Assembly (NCBI GenBank): GCA_963712165.1
Contig: CAVQGY010000005.1
Coordinates: forward strand, 251,743-315,742
Origin: B10-G9 sp963712165
GTDB lineage: Bacteria; Chloroflexota; Anaerolineae; Anaerolineales; UBA11858
Direction: 5' to 3'
Length of the DNA stretch: 64,000 nt
Shown here: positions 18,796 through 28,400 of the stretch, in pieces
Numbering within the stretch: position 1 is the stretch's first letter
Layout of the letters: each line of letters opens with the position of its first letter
Translations under genes and position numbers: made by a program
Notes under the pieces: generated by a model
Databases searched by the model: none
What the model was told of the DNA's origin: nothing
Seen by the model: the letters and a program-made list of their open reading frames with translations, nothing else

Positions 18796-20582
18796 GGAAA
18801 AGATTGTTAGTACTATTTTCCGCTCTGATCGTCGGCGCAATGTTGCTTTCCGCCTGCGGCGGCGGCACCGTTGTTGAGACCGTCATCGTCGAGAAAGATG
18901 GCGAGACCATCATCGAGACCGTCATCGTCGAGAAAGATCCGGAAATGGGAGAGGTCCCTGTTACCTTGAACTTGAACCTGGGAACCGAACCTCCTACACT
19001 GGATCCTTCCCTGGCCACTGACACCACATCCGTAGCGATCCAGGAGAATATCTTTGTTGGTCTGACCATTTTCAACCCGGTCACCAATGAAGTTGAGCCC
19101 TATTTGGCGACCTCCTGGGATATCGGCGAGAATGCCGACGGCGAGCAGACCTGGACCTTCCACCTGCGGGATGACGTTCCCTGGGTGAATTACGATCCAG
19201 TTACTGGTGAAACCACACAGGAAGTTGACGAAGACGGCAACCCCCGCTTTGTCAATGCCTACGATGTGGAATACGGTGTCAAGAGAACCGTTAACCCCGA
19301 CACTGGCTCTGATTATGCCTATGTTACCTACATCATCAAGAATGCCGCAGCCATCAACGGCGGCGATGAAGAACTGACCCTTGATGACCTCGGCGTGAAA
19401 GCTATCGATGATGTCACCGTAGAATTCACCCTCGAGTATCCTGCGGGTTACTTCTCAGGCATCAGCACCATGTGGATCGTAAAACCGATGCCGGCCTGGG
19501 CGATCGATGAGTGGGGCGACAAATGGACCGAGGCAGGCTTGATCGTTAGCAGCGGCCCCTATGTGCTGTCAAGCTGGATTCACGGTGGTGAGTTGCAGTT
19601 GGTCAAGAACCCCCTGTGGATTAATGCAGACGACGTTCAGATTGAGGTCGTTGACTTTGTGATGATCGTGGAAGACTCCACGGCCTTTGCACTCTACGAG
19701 AACAATGAACTGGACAGCGTTGGCGTTCCGCTGCCCGAGATGGACCGCGTGAAGGCTGATCCGGTCCTAAGTGCAGAACTCACCAATGCTCCTTATCCTT
19801 GCACCTACTACTACGGCTTCACCAATAACAAGTACCCCTTCGATGATGTACGTGTCCGCCGGGCTTTCTCCATGGCGATCGACCGCCAGAGCCTGATCGA
19901 CAACGTGACGAAGGGTGGGCAGGAACCAGCCACATCCTTTGCACCTCCCGGAATGTTCGGCGCTCCTCCTCCTGGAGAAGTTGGTTTGGGCTATGACCCC
20001 GCTGGTGCTAAAGCCGCTCTTCAGGAATTCCTTGATGAGAAAGGCATGACCATCGATGACTTCAACGCCCTGGATGTCGTGCTGATGCACAATACCAGTG
20101 AGGGCCATGCCCGGATCGCGGCTGCTATCCAGCAGTTCTGGGCTGACGTGCTCGGCGCTGAGGTACGTGTAGAGAACCAGGAATGGGCTGTATATCTGGA
20201 CTCTCTTGATAATTCCTCCCCGTTAGAAGACATGCCCCATATCTGGCGAATGGGCTGGTGCGCAGACTACCCGGATGAGAACAACTGGGTTCATGAGGTC
20301 TTCCACGCTGAAGAGGGCGCCAACCGCCTCCGCCGCGAGATGGGTGAATTCGATGCCATCACTGCAGCAGCTCAAGTGGAATTAGATCCAGCAAAGCGCG
20401 CTGAGTTGTACCGACAGGCAGAGACCATCCTGGCTGATACGGAAGCCGCTTATGCTCCGATCTATCACTACACAACGGTGAATCTCTCCAAGCCGTGGCT
20501 GACCCGGAACTTCCCGTCCATCGGCGGTCCCGACTACTTCAACTGGATTCTTGATATGGATGCCAAACTGGCAGCTCAATAA
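18792..20582 (+). CDS. dppA: Peptide ABC transporter solute-binding lipoprotein
   Basis: A 596-residue SBP_bac_5 family lipoprotein. The lipobox is MLLSAC (Cys22). It is followed by two near-copies of TVVETVIVEKD, a spacer repeat I associate with Chloroflexota binding proteins. The two-lobed fold is recognisable from TEPPTLDPSLATD, the NAYDVEYGVKRTVNP segment and FDDVRVRRAFSMAIDRQSLI. It captures a peptide-type substrate outside the membrane for DppBCDF. Its codon use is strongly GC-ending, consistent with high expression. The start is supported by AGAAGGAG at 18775-18782. A strong hairpin follows the gene. Confidence 0.93.
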   Translation: MRKRLLVLFSALIVGAMLLSACGGGTVVETVIVEKDGETIIETVIVEKDPEMGEVPVTLNLNLGTEPPTLDPSLATDTTSVAIQENIFVGLTIFNPVTNEVEPYLATSWDIGENADGEQTWTFHLRDDVPWVNYDPVTGETTQEVDEDGNPRFVNAYDVEYGVKRTVNPDTGSDYAYVTYIIKNAAAINGGDEELTLDDLGVKAIDDVTVEFTLEYPAGYFSGISTMWIVKPMPAWAIDEWGDKWTEAGLIVSSGPYVLSSWIHGGELQLVKNPLWINADDVQIEVVDFVMIVEDSTAFALYENNELDSVGVPLPEMDRVKADPVLSAELTNAPYPCTYYYGFTNNKYPFDDVRVRRAFSMAIDRQSLIDNVTKGGQEPATSFAPPGMFGAPPPGEVGLGYDPAGAKAALQEFLDEKGMTIDDFNALDVVLMHNTSEGHARIAAAIQQFWADVLGAEVRVENQEWAVYLDSLDNSSPLEDMPHIWRMGWCADYPDENNWVHEVFHAEEGANRLRREMGEFDAITAAAQVELDPAKRAELYRQAETILADTEAAYAPIYHYTTVNLSKPWLTRNFPSIGGPDYFNWILDMDAKLAAQ

Positions 20583-20606
20583 TCCAAACTAGTTGTAGCT
20601 ACTTTT

Positions 20607-20635
20607 GGAGACTGGAGGTTCCTCCTCCAGTCTCC
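20607..20635 (+). promoter_or_regulatory. Intercistronic hairpin between binding protein and permeases
   Basis: A perfect 12-bp stem: GGAGACTGGAGG (20607-20618) pairs with CCTCCAGTCTCC (20624-20635) around a 5-base loop. No T-run follows, so it is not a classical terminator. Such hairpins after binding-protein genes commonly protect the upstream mRNA or lower downstream expression, which would give excess binding protein over permease. Confidence 0.7.
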
Positions 20636-20658
20636 AATCTCCACAAAGGAATTATTTT

Positions 20659-21669
20659 ATGGCCCGCTACATTTTACGAAGAATCCTGCAGTTCATCCCG
20701 GTTCTGATCGCGATCAGTTTATTCACTTTTGTGCTGATGAGCGCTATTCCCGGGGGCCCGTTTGATTTTGCGGGTGACCGCCAACTCCCACCAACAATCG
20801 TGGCCAACCTGGAAGCCAAATATCACCTGGATTGGCCGCTCTGGAAGCAGTACCTTTCTTATATGATCGGTGATGACATCCTGGGAGAAGAAGGCAGTTC
20901 CCGCGGGGTGATCCGGGGTGATTTTGGACCATCCTATTTCTATCGGGGGCAGCAGGTGGTGGATATTATCAAGACCACCCTGCCTGTCTCAGCTCAGCTG
21001 GGATTTATGTCGCTCATGCTGGCAATTATCATAGGTATCCCGGCCGGGATCATAGCTGCCTTGAACCAAAATACCTGGATCGATTACACCAGTACTTTTG
21101 GAGCAGTGATGTTTGTGTCCATTCCCAACATGGTGCTGGCTCCGATCCTGATCTGGATCTTTGCCCTGATCCTGGGCTGGTTCCCGGTGGCGGGTTGGGG
21201 CTCCAAGCCGCCCTTTTTACTAGGGTTCCTTCCCACAGCATTGGATAAGGATTTCTTCATGCGTGCAGTGATGCCCGTTTTTGCCCTGGGCACCAGCTCT
21301 GCGGCGGGCATTGCCCGCCTGACCAGGGCCAGCCTGCTGCAGGTGGTTGGTGAGGATTACATCCGCACCGCCCGGGCCAAGGGCCTGCGGGAGCGGACTG
21401 TGATCATTGTCCATGCTCTCAAGAACAGCCTGATCCCGGTTGTGACCATTCTGGGACCCGCTTTTGCAGGTTTGTTAACAGGAACGTTAATAGTGGAAAA
21501 TATCTTCGGCATCAACGGCATGGGAAAACATTTCATTAACAGTGTGGGTAACCGTGATTATCAGGTGATAACCAGCGTGACCCTGATCTACGCAGTGGTT
21601 CTGGTGATCGCCAATCTATTGGTGGATATCACCTATGCCTGGCTGGATCCACGCATTCGCTATGATTAA
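20659..21669 (+). CDS. dppB: Peptide ABC transporter permease, DppB/OppB type
   Basis: A 336-residue six-helix permease. It opens with the family hallmark MARYILRRILQFIPVLIAIS and has the EAA-loop region DYIRTARAKGLRERTVI near residues 230-250. The end, YAWLDPRIRY, is typical of DppB. The frame is open from 20605, but the ATG at 20659 follows AAAGGA at the right spacing and matches family length. It pairs with DppC immediately downstream. Confidence 0.93.
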   Translation: MARYILRRILQFIPVLIAISLFTFVLMSAIPGGPFDFAGDRQLPPTIVANLEAKYHLDWPLWKQYLSYMIGDDILGEEGSSRGVIRGDFGPSYFYRGQQVVDIIKTTLPVSAQLGFMSLMLAIIIGIPAGIIAALNQNTWIDYTSTFGAVMFVSIPNMVLAPILIWIFALILGWFPVAGWGSKPPFLLGFLPTALDKDFFMRAVMPVFALGTSSAAGIARLTRASLLQVVGEDYIRTARAKGLRERTVIIVHALKNSLIPVVTILGPAFAGLLTGTLIVENIFGINGMGKHFINSVGNRDYQVITSVTLIYAVVLVIANLLVDITYAWLDPRIRYD

Positions 21670-21702
21670 TCAAAACTACTCCATGGTTGCTGGGAGGAAA
21701 GT

Positions 21703-22710
21703 ATGGCAGTTGTAGAATTAGAATTGAAAGGCATACCCCAACAAAAAGAACGCAGTTTGTGGCAAAAATCGATGGATCGACTGCTGAGGAATAAAGTTGC
21801 AGTGATCAGCGCGATATTTATTATCCTGATGATGCTGGTAGCGATATTTGCTAATTATCTCACTCCCTATACCTTTGCTGAACAGGATCTGCAGGCTAAC
21901 AACGCCATTCCAGAATGGATGATGTTCTTGCTGCCGGATGGGGCGGAGAATTACGCCAAAATTAGCACGGCTTATCCCCTTTCAGCGGATCATCTTGGCC
22001 GGGACCTGTTAACCAGGACCATGTTCGGCGCCCGTGTTTCGCTATCGATCGCTTTTGCTGGATCCATTGTCGCCTTAATGATTGGTATTGTTTACGGCAT
22101 GATCTCCGGCTATGCCGGCGGCAGAACAGACAGCTTGATGATGCGAGTGGTGGATTTCCTGTGGGCCTTCCCGTTCTTGATCGTGGTTATCCTGCTTCAA
22201 ACCTATTTCAAAGCCATTGCCAGCCGCAGTGGGGGAGAAGGTTTTGGGGCTGTATTCATTAATCTGAATAATGAGATGGGAGGTATGCTGTTCCTGTTTA
22301 TCGCTATCGGGTTGATCAACTGGCTGGGTATGGCCCGCATAGCCCGGGGGCAGGTGCTTTCTTATAAACAGATGGAATTCGTGGAAGCAGCACATGCCCT
22401 GGGCGCCAATGACACCCGGATCATGTTCAAACACCTGCTGCCCAATATCCTGGGACCACTGATCGTGGCAGAAACCATGGCCATTCCAGGCTACATCTTT
22501 ACGGAGGCCTTCCTGAGTTATATTGGACTGGGTGTCAATACACCTACCCCCAGTTGGGGCTTGATGATCCAGGAAGGAGTTCAGGCACTACGCTCCTATC
22601 CCAACCAGGTATTGCTCCCTGCCATCGCGCTCTCCTTGACTACCCTCGCTTTTAACTTCCTGGGCGATGGCCTCCGAGACGCGTTCGATCCCCGACAGAT
22701 AGAGAAGTAG
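21703..22710 (+). CDS. dppC: Peptide ABC transporter permease, DppC/OppC type
   Basis: A 335-residue permease. The N-terminal segment RLLRNKVAVISAIFIILMML is the OppC_N region, followed by DHLGRDLLTRTMFGARVS, the DppC hallmark. The EAA loop includes VEAAHALGANDTRIMFKHLL, and the end is FNFLGDGLRDAFDPR. GGGAGGAAAG precedes the ATG. It is the last gene of the importer operon and is followed by a strong terminator. Confidence 0.93.
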   Translation: MAVVELELKGIPQQKERSLWQKSMDRLLRNKVAVISAIFIILMMLVAIFANYLTPYTFAEQDLQANNAIPEWMMFLLPDGAENYAKISTAYPLSADHLGRDLLTRTMFGARVSLSIAFAGSIVALMIGIVYGMISGYAGGRTDSLMMRVVDFLWAFPFLIVVILLQTYFKAIASRSGGEGFGAVFINLNNEMGGMLFLFIAIGLINWLGMARIARGQVLSYKQMEFVEAAHALGANDTRIMFKHLLPNILGPLIVAETMAIPGYIFTEAFLSYIGLGVNTPTPSWGLMIQEGVQALRSYPNQVLLPAIALSLTTLAFNFLGDGLRDAFDPRQIEK

Positions 22711-22751
22711 GGATCAGGGAAATCAAACAAGTCCTGATTGTGAAACTCTCA

Positions 22752-22784
22752 CTGCGGATGCCAGGGCATCCGCAGTTTTCTTTT
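22752..22784 (+). terminator. Rho-independent terminator of the peptide importer operon
   Basis: CTGCGGATGC (22752-22761) pairs perfectly with GCATCCGCAG (22766-22775) around a 4-base loop, followed by TTTTCTTTT. It lies 42 bases after the dppC stop. Confidence 0.92.
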
Positions 22785-22797
22785 GAAGGAATGGAAG

Positions 22798-24574
22798 ATG
22801 ATAAATAGATTAAAAGAGCATAAAGCCATATTCATTGTTTTTATCCTGCTGGTTCTTCTCCTCTTGACTGGTTGTGATGGTAAGGGTCAGAAATCCCGCA
22901 AACCACCGGGAGATTTCAGCCGCGGATTACCGCTTTCTGTGGATGCTATCGGTCCAGTATCAGCGGATATCAGTCCAGACGGAAATCTCATCCAGGTGTT
23001 GATCCCAACTCAAGACGAAGAGAACGAGCCGGCCTTCCAGTACCTTCAAATTGGCCCGGCAGGCAAGATCATTAAGGAAAAAGAAGTGGACTTGGGATTA
23101 GCGCCATTTGTTCGCTCTCCCAAAATGGTTTATATCGGTGAAGAACTTCATCTGGTATGGGCTGCTCGGGAATCAACCCTAGAGGGTTGGGGTATTTGGC
23201 ATGCGATCATCAATACCGAAGCTGAGATCACTTCTCCCCCAAAACTGGTTTCCGGGGGAACAGAGAGGGTCAGTCAATTTAATATAACTGGAGATGAGCA
23301 GGGCAATATTTCTATTGTCTGGGAGGATAGCAATTCTCATTCTTTGCATCTGACTAGGATATCAAATCTGGGAAGGGTTCTCAGCCCCCCTGTGCTCTTG
23401 GTCACAAATGGTGAATTACCCGCATTGATCGCAGCTGATGGGATGATTCATATCTCCTGGATGGAGAATGGCCGGCTGTTCTACACACAAATGGATCAAG
23501 GCAGTTCTTCTTCCACTGGAAGGGATTGAACTGACTTCCATTCAAGTTGCAGTGGGGAATAGAATGGATGGCCCTGTTATCGGGATTGCTGATGGCAATG
23601 TTTACCTTTTTTGGTCCATATTGCGCCAGGTCGGCCTGGAAGCCGGGACTGCGATCACGGAATATTTGATTTTCCCGATCGGAAAACCAGATCAGGCGCG
23701 ACGGGCAGTGATGCCGATCCTTCCGGTTAGTGAGGATTTTCTCCAACCTTATCAGGGTTCCCTGGCTTTATCTCAATCTGTCCCTGCCCCAAGGGAAGAA
23801 TATATGACCACGGATAATATCCTTGATCCTCAGCCCCTGACGAAACCGTCCCCAGGAGCTCAGATCGTTGCTGTTTCTGCCAGTCAGGTCATCCGCCTTG
23901 ACGACCAGATGCAGATTATGCTAGGAATCTTTGAGAATGGAGTTTATCAAAGCTACGCAATTGGAACAAAAACAACTGAGATCTCTCAGAATCCATACAT
24001 CGGCCTTGATGATGGTGGAAATCTACATCTGATCTGGCAGGAAGGGCATACTGGGAATCGGGTTTATTATGCAACGACAGCCCCCCTGGCATTGGAAAAC
24101 TTGGACAAGGTTGCCTTGGCTGATTTTTCCAACCTAATTCTGGCAGGAGGCCTGGAAGCACTAACAGGTATCATGCTGTTTCCTTTCGCCTTCCCGTGGA
24201 TGGCTATTGGGTTAGTGATGATGATCGGATTGAGATTGGCCCGAAACGATGAGGATGTCACCCAACCGTTGTCAAAGGTCCTGGTGATCCTTGCACTTCT
24301 GGCTTACCAGATTTCCAAGCTGCTTTTCTTGCCGGATATACTGGTCTACATTCCCTTTTCTGCCTGGCTTGACATTCCGGAGGGAATAGGACGGGTCTTC
24401 AGGGTCGTGGTACCGATCATTATAGTGGCTCTGGGTATCATAGCAGCTGAATGGCGCCGGCGGTCACGCACTGAATCGCCGACCTCATCATTAGGGTACT
24501 ACATGACTGCAGTGTTGGTAGATACTGTTTTGACCTTGTCCATCTATGGAGTGATATTCCTGGGCGAGTATTAG
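22798..24574 (+). pseudogene. Propeller-like lipoprotein with C-terminal membrane segments, frameshifted
   Basis: Two overlapping frames read as one protein of about 590 residues. The first part has a lipobox (VLLLLTGC) and repeated short beta motifs such as GEELHLVWAARE, GNISIVWEDSN and GMIHISWMEN, like the blades of a sialidase/BNR-type propeller. At about 23490-23515 the frame moves by one base: FYTQMDQG continues as AVLLPLEGIELTSIQVAVG. The second part adds more blades (GNLHLIWQEG) and four or five hydrophobic segments before ending at 24574. The start is the ATG at 22798; the frame is open from a TTG at 22783. The function is unknown. The gene sits between the Dpp importer and the fused permease. 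Confidence 0.65.
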
Positions 24575-24649
24575 GGGGGGAATGCCACCTGAGGTGTTTT
24601 ATCAGTAGTGAACAATGCATATTCTTGGAATATCTTATATTCTTTGAAA

Positions 24650-24689
24650 GGTCATTCCAAGGCCGGACATCATTGAATGGCCGCTTTTT
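24650..24689 (+). terminator. Possible rho-independent terminator
   Basis: GGTCATTC (24650-24657) can pair with GAATGGCC (24675-24682), with one G-T pair, and is followed by GC and TTTTT. It lies between the propeller lipoprotein and the ABC-2 permease. Confidence 0.4.
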
Positions 24690-24715
24690 GATCGCTGAGT
24701 AGTTCGGGAGTCATC

Positions 24716-25411
24716 ATGTTTGCAGAGTTCGCTCGTACACTAAAAAGATTCCGGAGAATTATTCTCGGTTGGGGTATAGGATTAGGGGCCTACAGCCTGC
24801 TGATGGGAGCCTTCTACAGTGAAATTGCCCGGATAGATATCAGTTGGTATCTGGACACTTTCCCTAAAGAGTTCCTGGCTTTCTTCGGTAGGGAAATATT
24901 ATCTCTCTCCTCACCGGAATCTTATCTGGATGTCATTTTTTTCAATCCCATGATAGTGATTGTCGGTATCCTGGCTGCCAGTATGGGAGCCAAGCTGCTG
25001 ACCCGTGAAAAAGAAGATGAACTGATCCTCTCCTATCCCACTGGAAGGTCTGCCATCTTCTGGGGCAGAGCCCTGGGATACATGACAAGCCTGGTCATCA
25101 TCCTGACCATATCCTGGCTGAGTTGGACCATACCGACTGGAATCACCGGGTTAGAGCTGTCACCACTGGAAATGGCCCGTCCTTTTCTTCCGCTGTTGGG
25201 ACAGCTGGCATTATTTGGACTCATGGCAACTCTGCTCAACTGGGTCCTGCCCTCCTCCCGTATGACCAGTATAGTGTCAGGGTCCCTTCTGGTTAGTAAT
25301 TATCTACTGGTTGGATTGGGCAATCTCAATCAGAATCTAGAAGATGGTTGCCCGGTTTACTCCCCTGCATATCTATCAGGGGGGAAAAGCGATCAGCATC
25401 CTAAATGCTGA
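24716..25411 (+). CDS. ABC-2 type permease, frame broken near its end
   Basis: About 210 residues of a multi-spanning ABC-2-type permease, a family of exporters or membrane-remodelling transporters that require a separate ATPase. Family-like features are the cytosolic segment LLTREKEDELILSYPTGRSA between helices and hydrophobic spans before and after it. After LVGLGNLNQNLE the frame is lost. One base later the neighbouring frame continues as MVARFTPLHIYQGGKAI and a final helix, as expected for the family. The true product is therefore probably fused to the next entry. The cause is either a real insertion or a sequence error at about 25335-25344. Confidence 0.7.
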   Translation: MFAEFARTLKRFRRIILGWGIGLGAYSLLMGAFYSEIARIDISWYLDTFPKEFLAFFGREILSLSSPESYLDVIFFNPMIVIVGILAASMGAKLLTREKEDELILSYPTGRSAIFWGRALGYMTSLVIILTISWLSWTIPTGITGLELSPLEMARPFLPLLGQLALFGLMATLLNWVLPSSRMTSIVSGSLLVSNYLLVGLGNLNQNLEDGCPVYSPAYLSGGKSDQHPKC

Positions 25412-28400
25412 TTGGATGATCATCCTGGCCGAACTGGTTATCCTTTTCTTATTATTAGCATGGTATTTTTTCCTGACCCTGGATATCAGGGTCGCCGATG
25501 ATGGAAGAAGCTACTTGAACTTACCAAAGATAGGTGAAAAATTGAAACTCGATCTGCCTTTCCTACGCCGCCTTCGTGAACCGATAGCCTTCCTGACCCC
25601 CAGACTGTTCTTTGGGGTTTTGGTCCTGGCTTTTATCACTTATGCCAGCTTCCTGGGTTTAGATATGGCCAGGGGCTTGCCTTTTCAAAGAGCTGCCTCA
25701 CTTGGCATTATTAAGACCCTGGATTATGCTTCCGATGTCCTGCGGGGAGATTTTGGTGAAACTATTTCCGGAAGTGTCTCTTTGCTGGCCAAGCCTGTTG
25801 TGGAAGTCGTTCCCGATGTCCTGGTACGCAGCCTGGGCTTGTTAGGCGCATCGCTGTTGGTCTCAGCTGTAGTTGGCGTACTCCTGGGGGTGATAATCGC
25901 AGGAAAGCGTTCCGGCATTACGCTGGCAGCACTGCTGGCTTCGATCGCTGGTGTTTCGGTACCCAGCTTCTTCGCGGCACTGCTGCTGCAGATGGGCACA
26001 ATAAAATTGACTCAGACCTTGGGGAAGTCCTTCCTGCCAGTAGGGGGTTTTGGCTGGGACGATCACATCGTCCTTCCCTTATTGGTATTAGCAGCCAGAC
26101 CACTGGCACAAATTACCAGGGTCACCTATGTGACTGTTGAAAATATTCTGAAGCAGGATTATGTCAGAACTGCCCACAGTAAAGGTTTAAGGTCCCTTTA
26201 TATCACTGTTGTGCATATTGTTCGAAACGCAGCTGTACCTGTTCTGACTACGATCGGCCTATCTTTGCGTTTTGCCTTAAGTAGTTTGCCGATAGTGGAA
26301 TTCTTCTTTGGCTGGCAAGGTCTCGGTTATACGTTGCTGCAGTCCATCTCCAACCGGGATGATGACCTGACGATTGTGCTGGCACTATGCCTGGGTATCC
26401 TCTTCATCCTGGTCAATTTACTCCTGGATCTGTCTTATACGATGATCGATCCCCGTTTGAGGAATCAGGGGGCAAATATCCGGGGGGGAAGGAAGGGTTT
26501 CTGGGGATTTTGGAAAGAACTCATTCAAAATATTCGTAACTTTCTGGCTGATAAACCCTGGCTTCGTTGGCTTCCAGGTAGTCAAGAAGCAGGTCCCAGT
26601 CCATTTAGAGAGATTATCGATCAACGCGATGATGAGTTTAGCTACACCGATACACTGGAGTTAGGCAAGAATCAGCTCAAGGTCTGGCGAAAGGGCATAT
26701 TGGGAAATCCCGCTTTGCTGATCGGCGTTGTGATTGTATCAGCGCTGGTTGCCATTATGTTCTTCAGCCCCCAATTGGTGCCCCACAGCCCCTATCAGAC
26801 CCAGGGCTTGACTGTTGTTGATGGTGAGCTTTTAGTGCCGCCTTTCAAGCCTGACGAAGTCTATCCCTGGGGCACGGATCCCCTGGGAAGGGATATTATG
26901 AGCTTGATCCTGGCTGGCGCGCAGCAGACTTTCACACTGGCTCTTTCAGTTGTGGCGGTCAGGCTGGTGGCTGGCTTTTTACTGGGTGCATTGGCTGGCT
27001 GGTTTTCGGGGAGCTGGCTGGACCGCTTTGTACTGGGAGCATCAGAAACCATTGCAGCCTTCCCGGCCCTGCTGCTGGTGATGGTTTTAATACTGGGGAT
27101 CGGTATCCGCCAGGGCATGCAGCCATTTATCATTGCCATGAGCTTTATTGGCTGGAGTGAGATCATGCAATATGTGCGCAGCCAGGTGCTGGAGATCAAG
27201 CCCAAGCTGTTCATAGAAAGCGCCAAGGCAGCAGGTGGCAACTCTGGCAGGATTTTAAGTAAACATGTTTTCCCCAACATCATACCGGGATTGGTCTCGA
27301 TCTTGTCTTTGGAAATGGGGGCTGTGCTGATGCTGCTGGGCGAATTGGGTTTTATTGGGATCTTCATCGGCGGCGGAGCATTTGCGGAAGTGGAGATCTG
27401 GGGTCCTCCCTACCATTACTCTGATGTTCCGGAATGGGGTGCTTTGTTGAGCAATATCCGGCTTTATGCCCGCTCCTATCCCTGGACTGCTTTGTACCCT
27501 GCAGGAGCGTTTTTTGTCGCTATCACTGGATTCAATTTCCTGGGAGAGGGTATTCGCAGGTTCATTGAAACTGTGGGCATTGCTGCCACACGGTTGATAT
27601 TTAATAAATACACTCTGGCAGTATTTGGTGCGCTGGCAGCGGTATTCTTCTGGTTCAGGGGAGCTACCGGGTCAACGGCAATCTTCATTACCCAGGCAGA
27701 GAGTTTCCAGGGAGAACGGGCTTATGCCTATCTGGATATCCTTTCTGATCCCCGCTGGGAAGGGCGAGCCCTCGGTTCGCAGGGATTGGATCAGGCAGCT
27801 GATTATATTGCCGGGGAGTTTCAGGCCCTTGGTCTGCAGCCGGCTGGCGAGGATTTAACCTATTTTCAAACCCGACCAAGGTCCTACCAGTACCTGACAC
27901 AGACCCCCATCCTGAAGTTCCTTGATGATAGCCCGGAACTGGTTTACCATGAAGACTTCGTTGAATTTGTAGGCCGATACCGGAATTTAGGAGCATCTAC
28001 CGGAGAAGTGGTCTTCCTGGGATTGGGTGACCTGATGCAGGTAGGACAGTGGTTCCAGAATTTTCCTGCTCTGGATGAGCTTGATTTCAGTGGACAGATC
28101 GTAGTTGTCCTTCATGACTATGAAGTGAGTATTATCCAGGATATACCCAAGGCAGGTTTGCTGGTGGTCACGGAAGACCAGACTATCATGAAACAGCGTA
28201 CAACACTTTCGTATAGATCTCCTTTCTTCAATCCCTTTGGTTCGACAGAGACAATCGGCCAGGAAACCCCCATCCTGCGGATCAGCAGTGAGATTGCTAA
28301 TTATCTTCTTGAAGGAACTGGCTATCAGGTGGATTCCTTGAAAATCCGGGTGGATGATCTCAAACAAGACGAATTCCTGATCATACCTTCTGGCATAACT

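Noticed and set aside
18840..18945. Near-identical pair of about 35-base units in dppA, considered as a mobile or regulatory repeat
   Set aside because: It encodes the TVVETVIVEKD spacer repeat following the lipobox, a feature of the binding protein itself.
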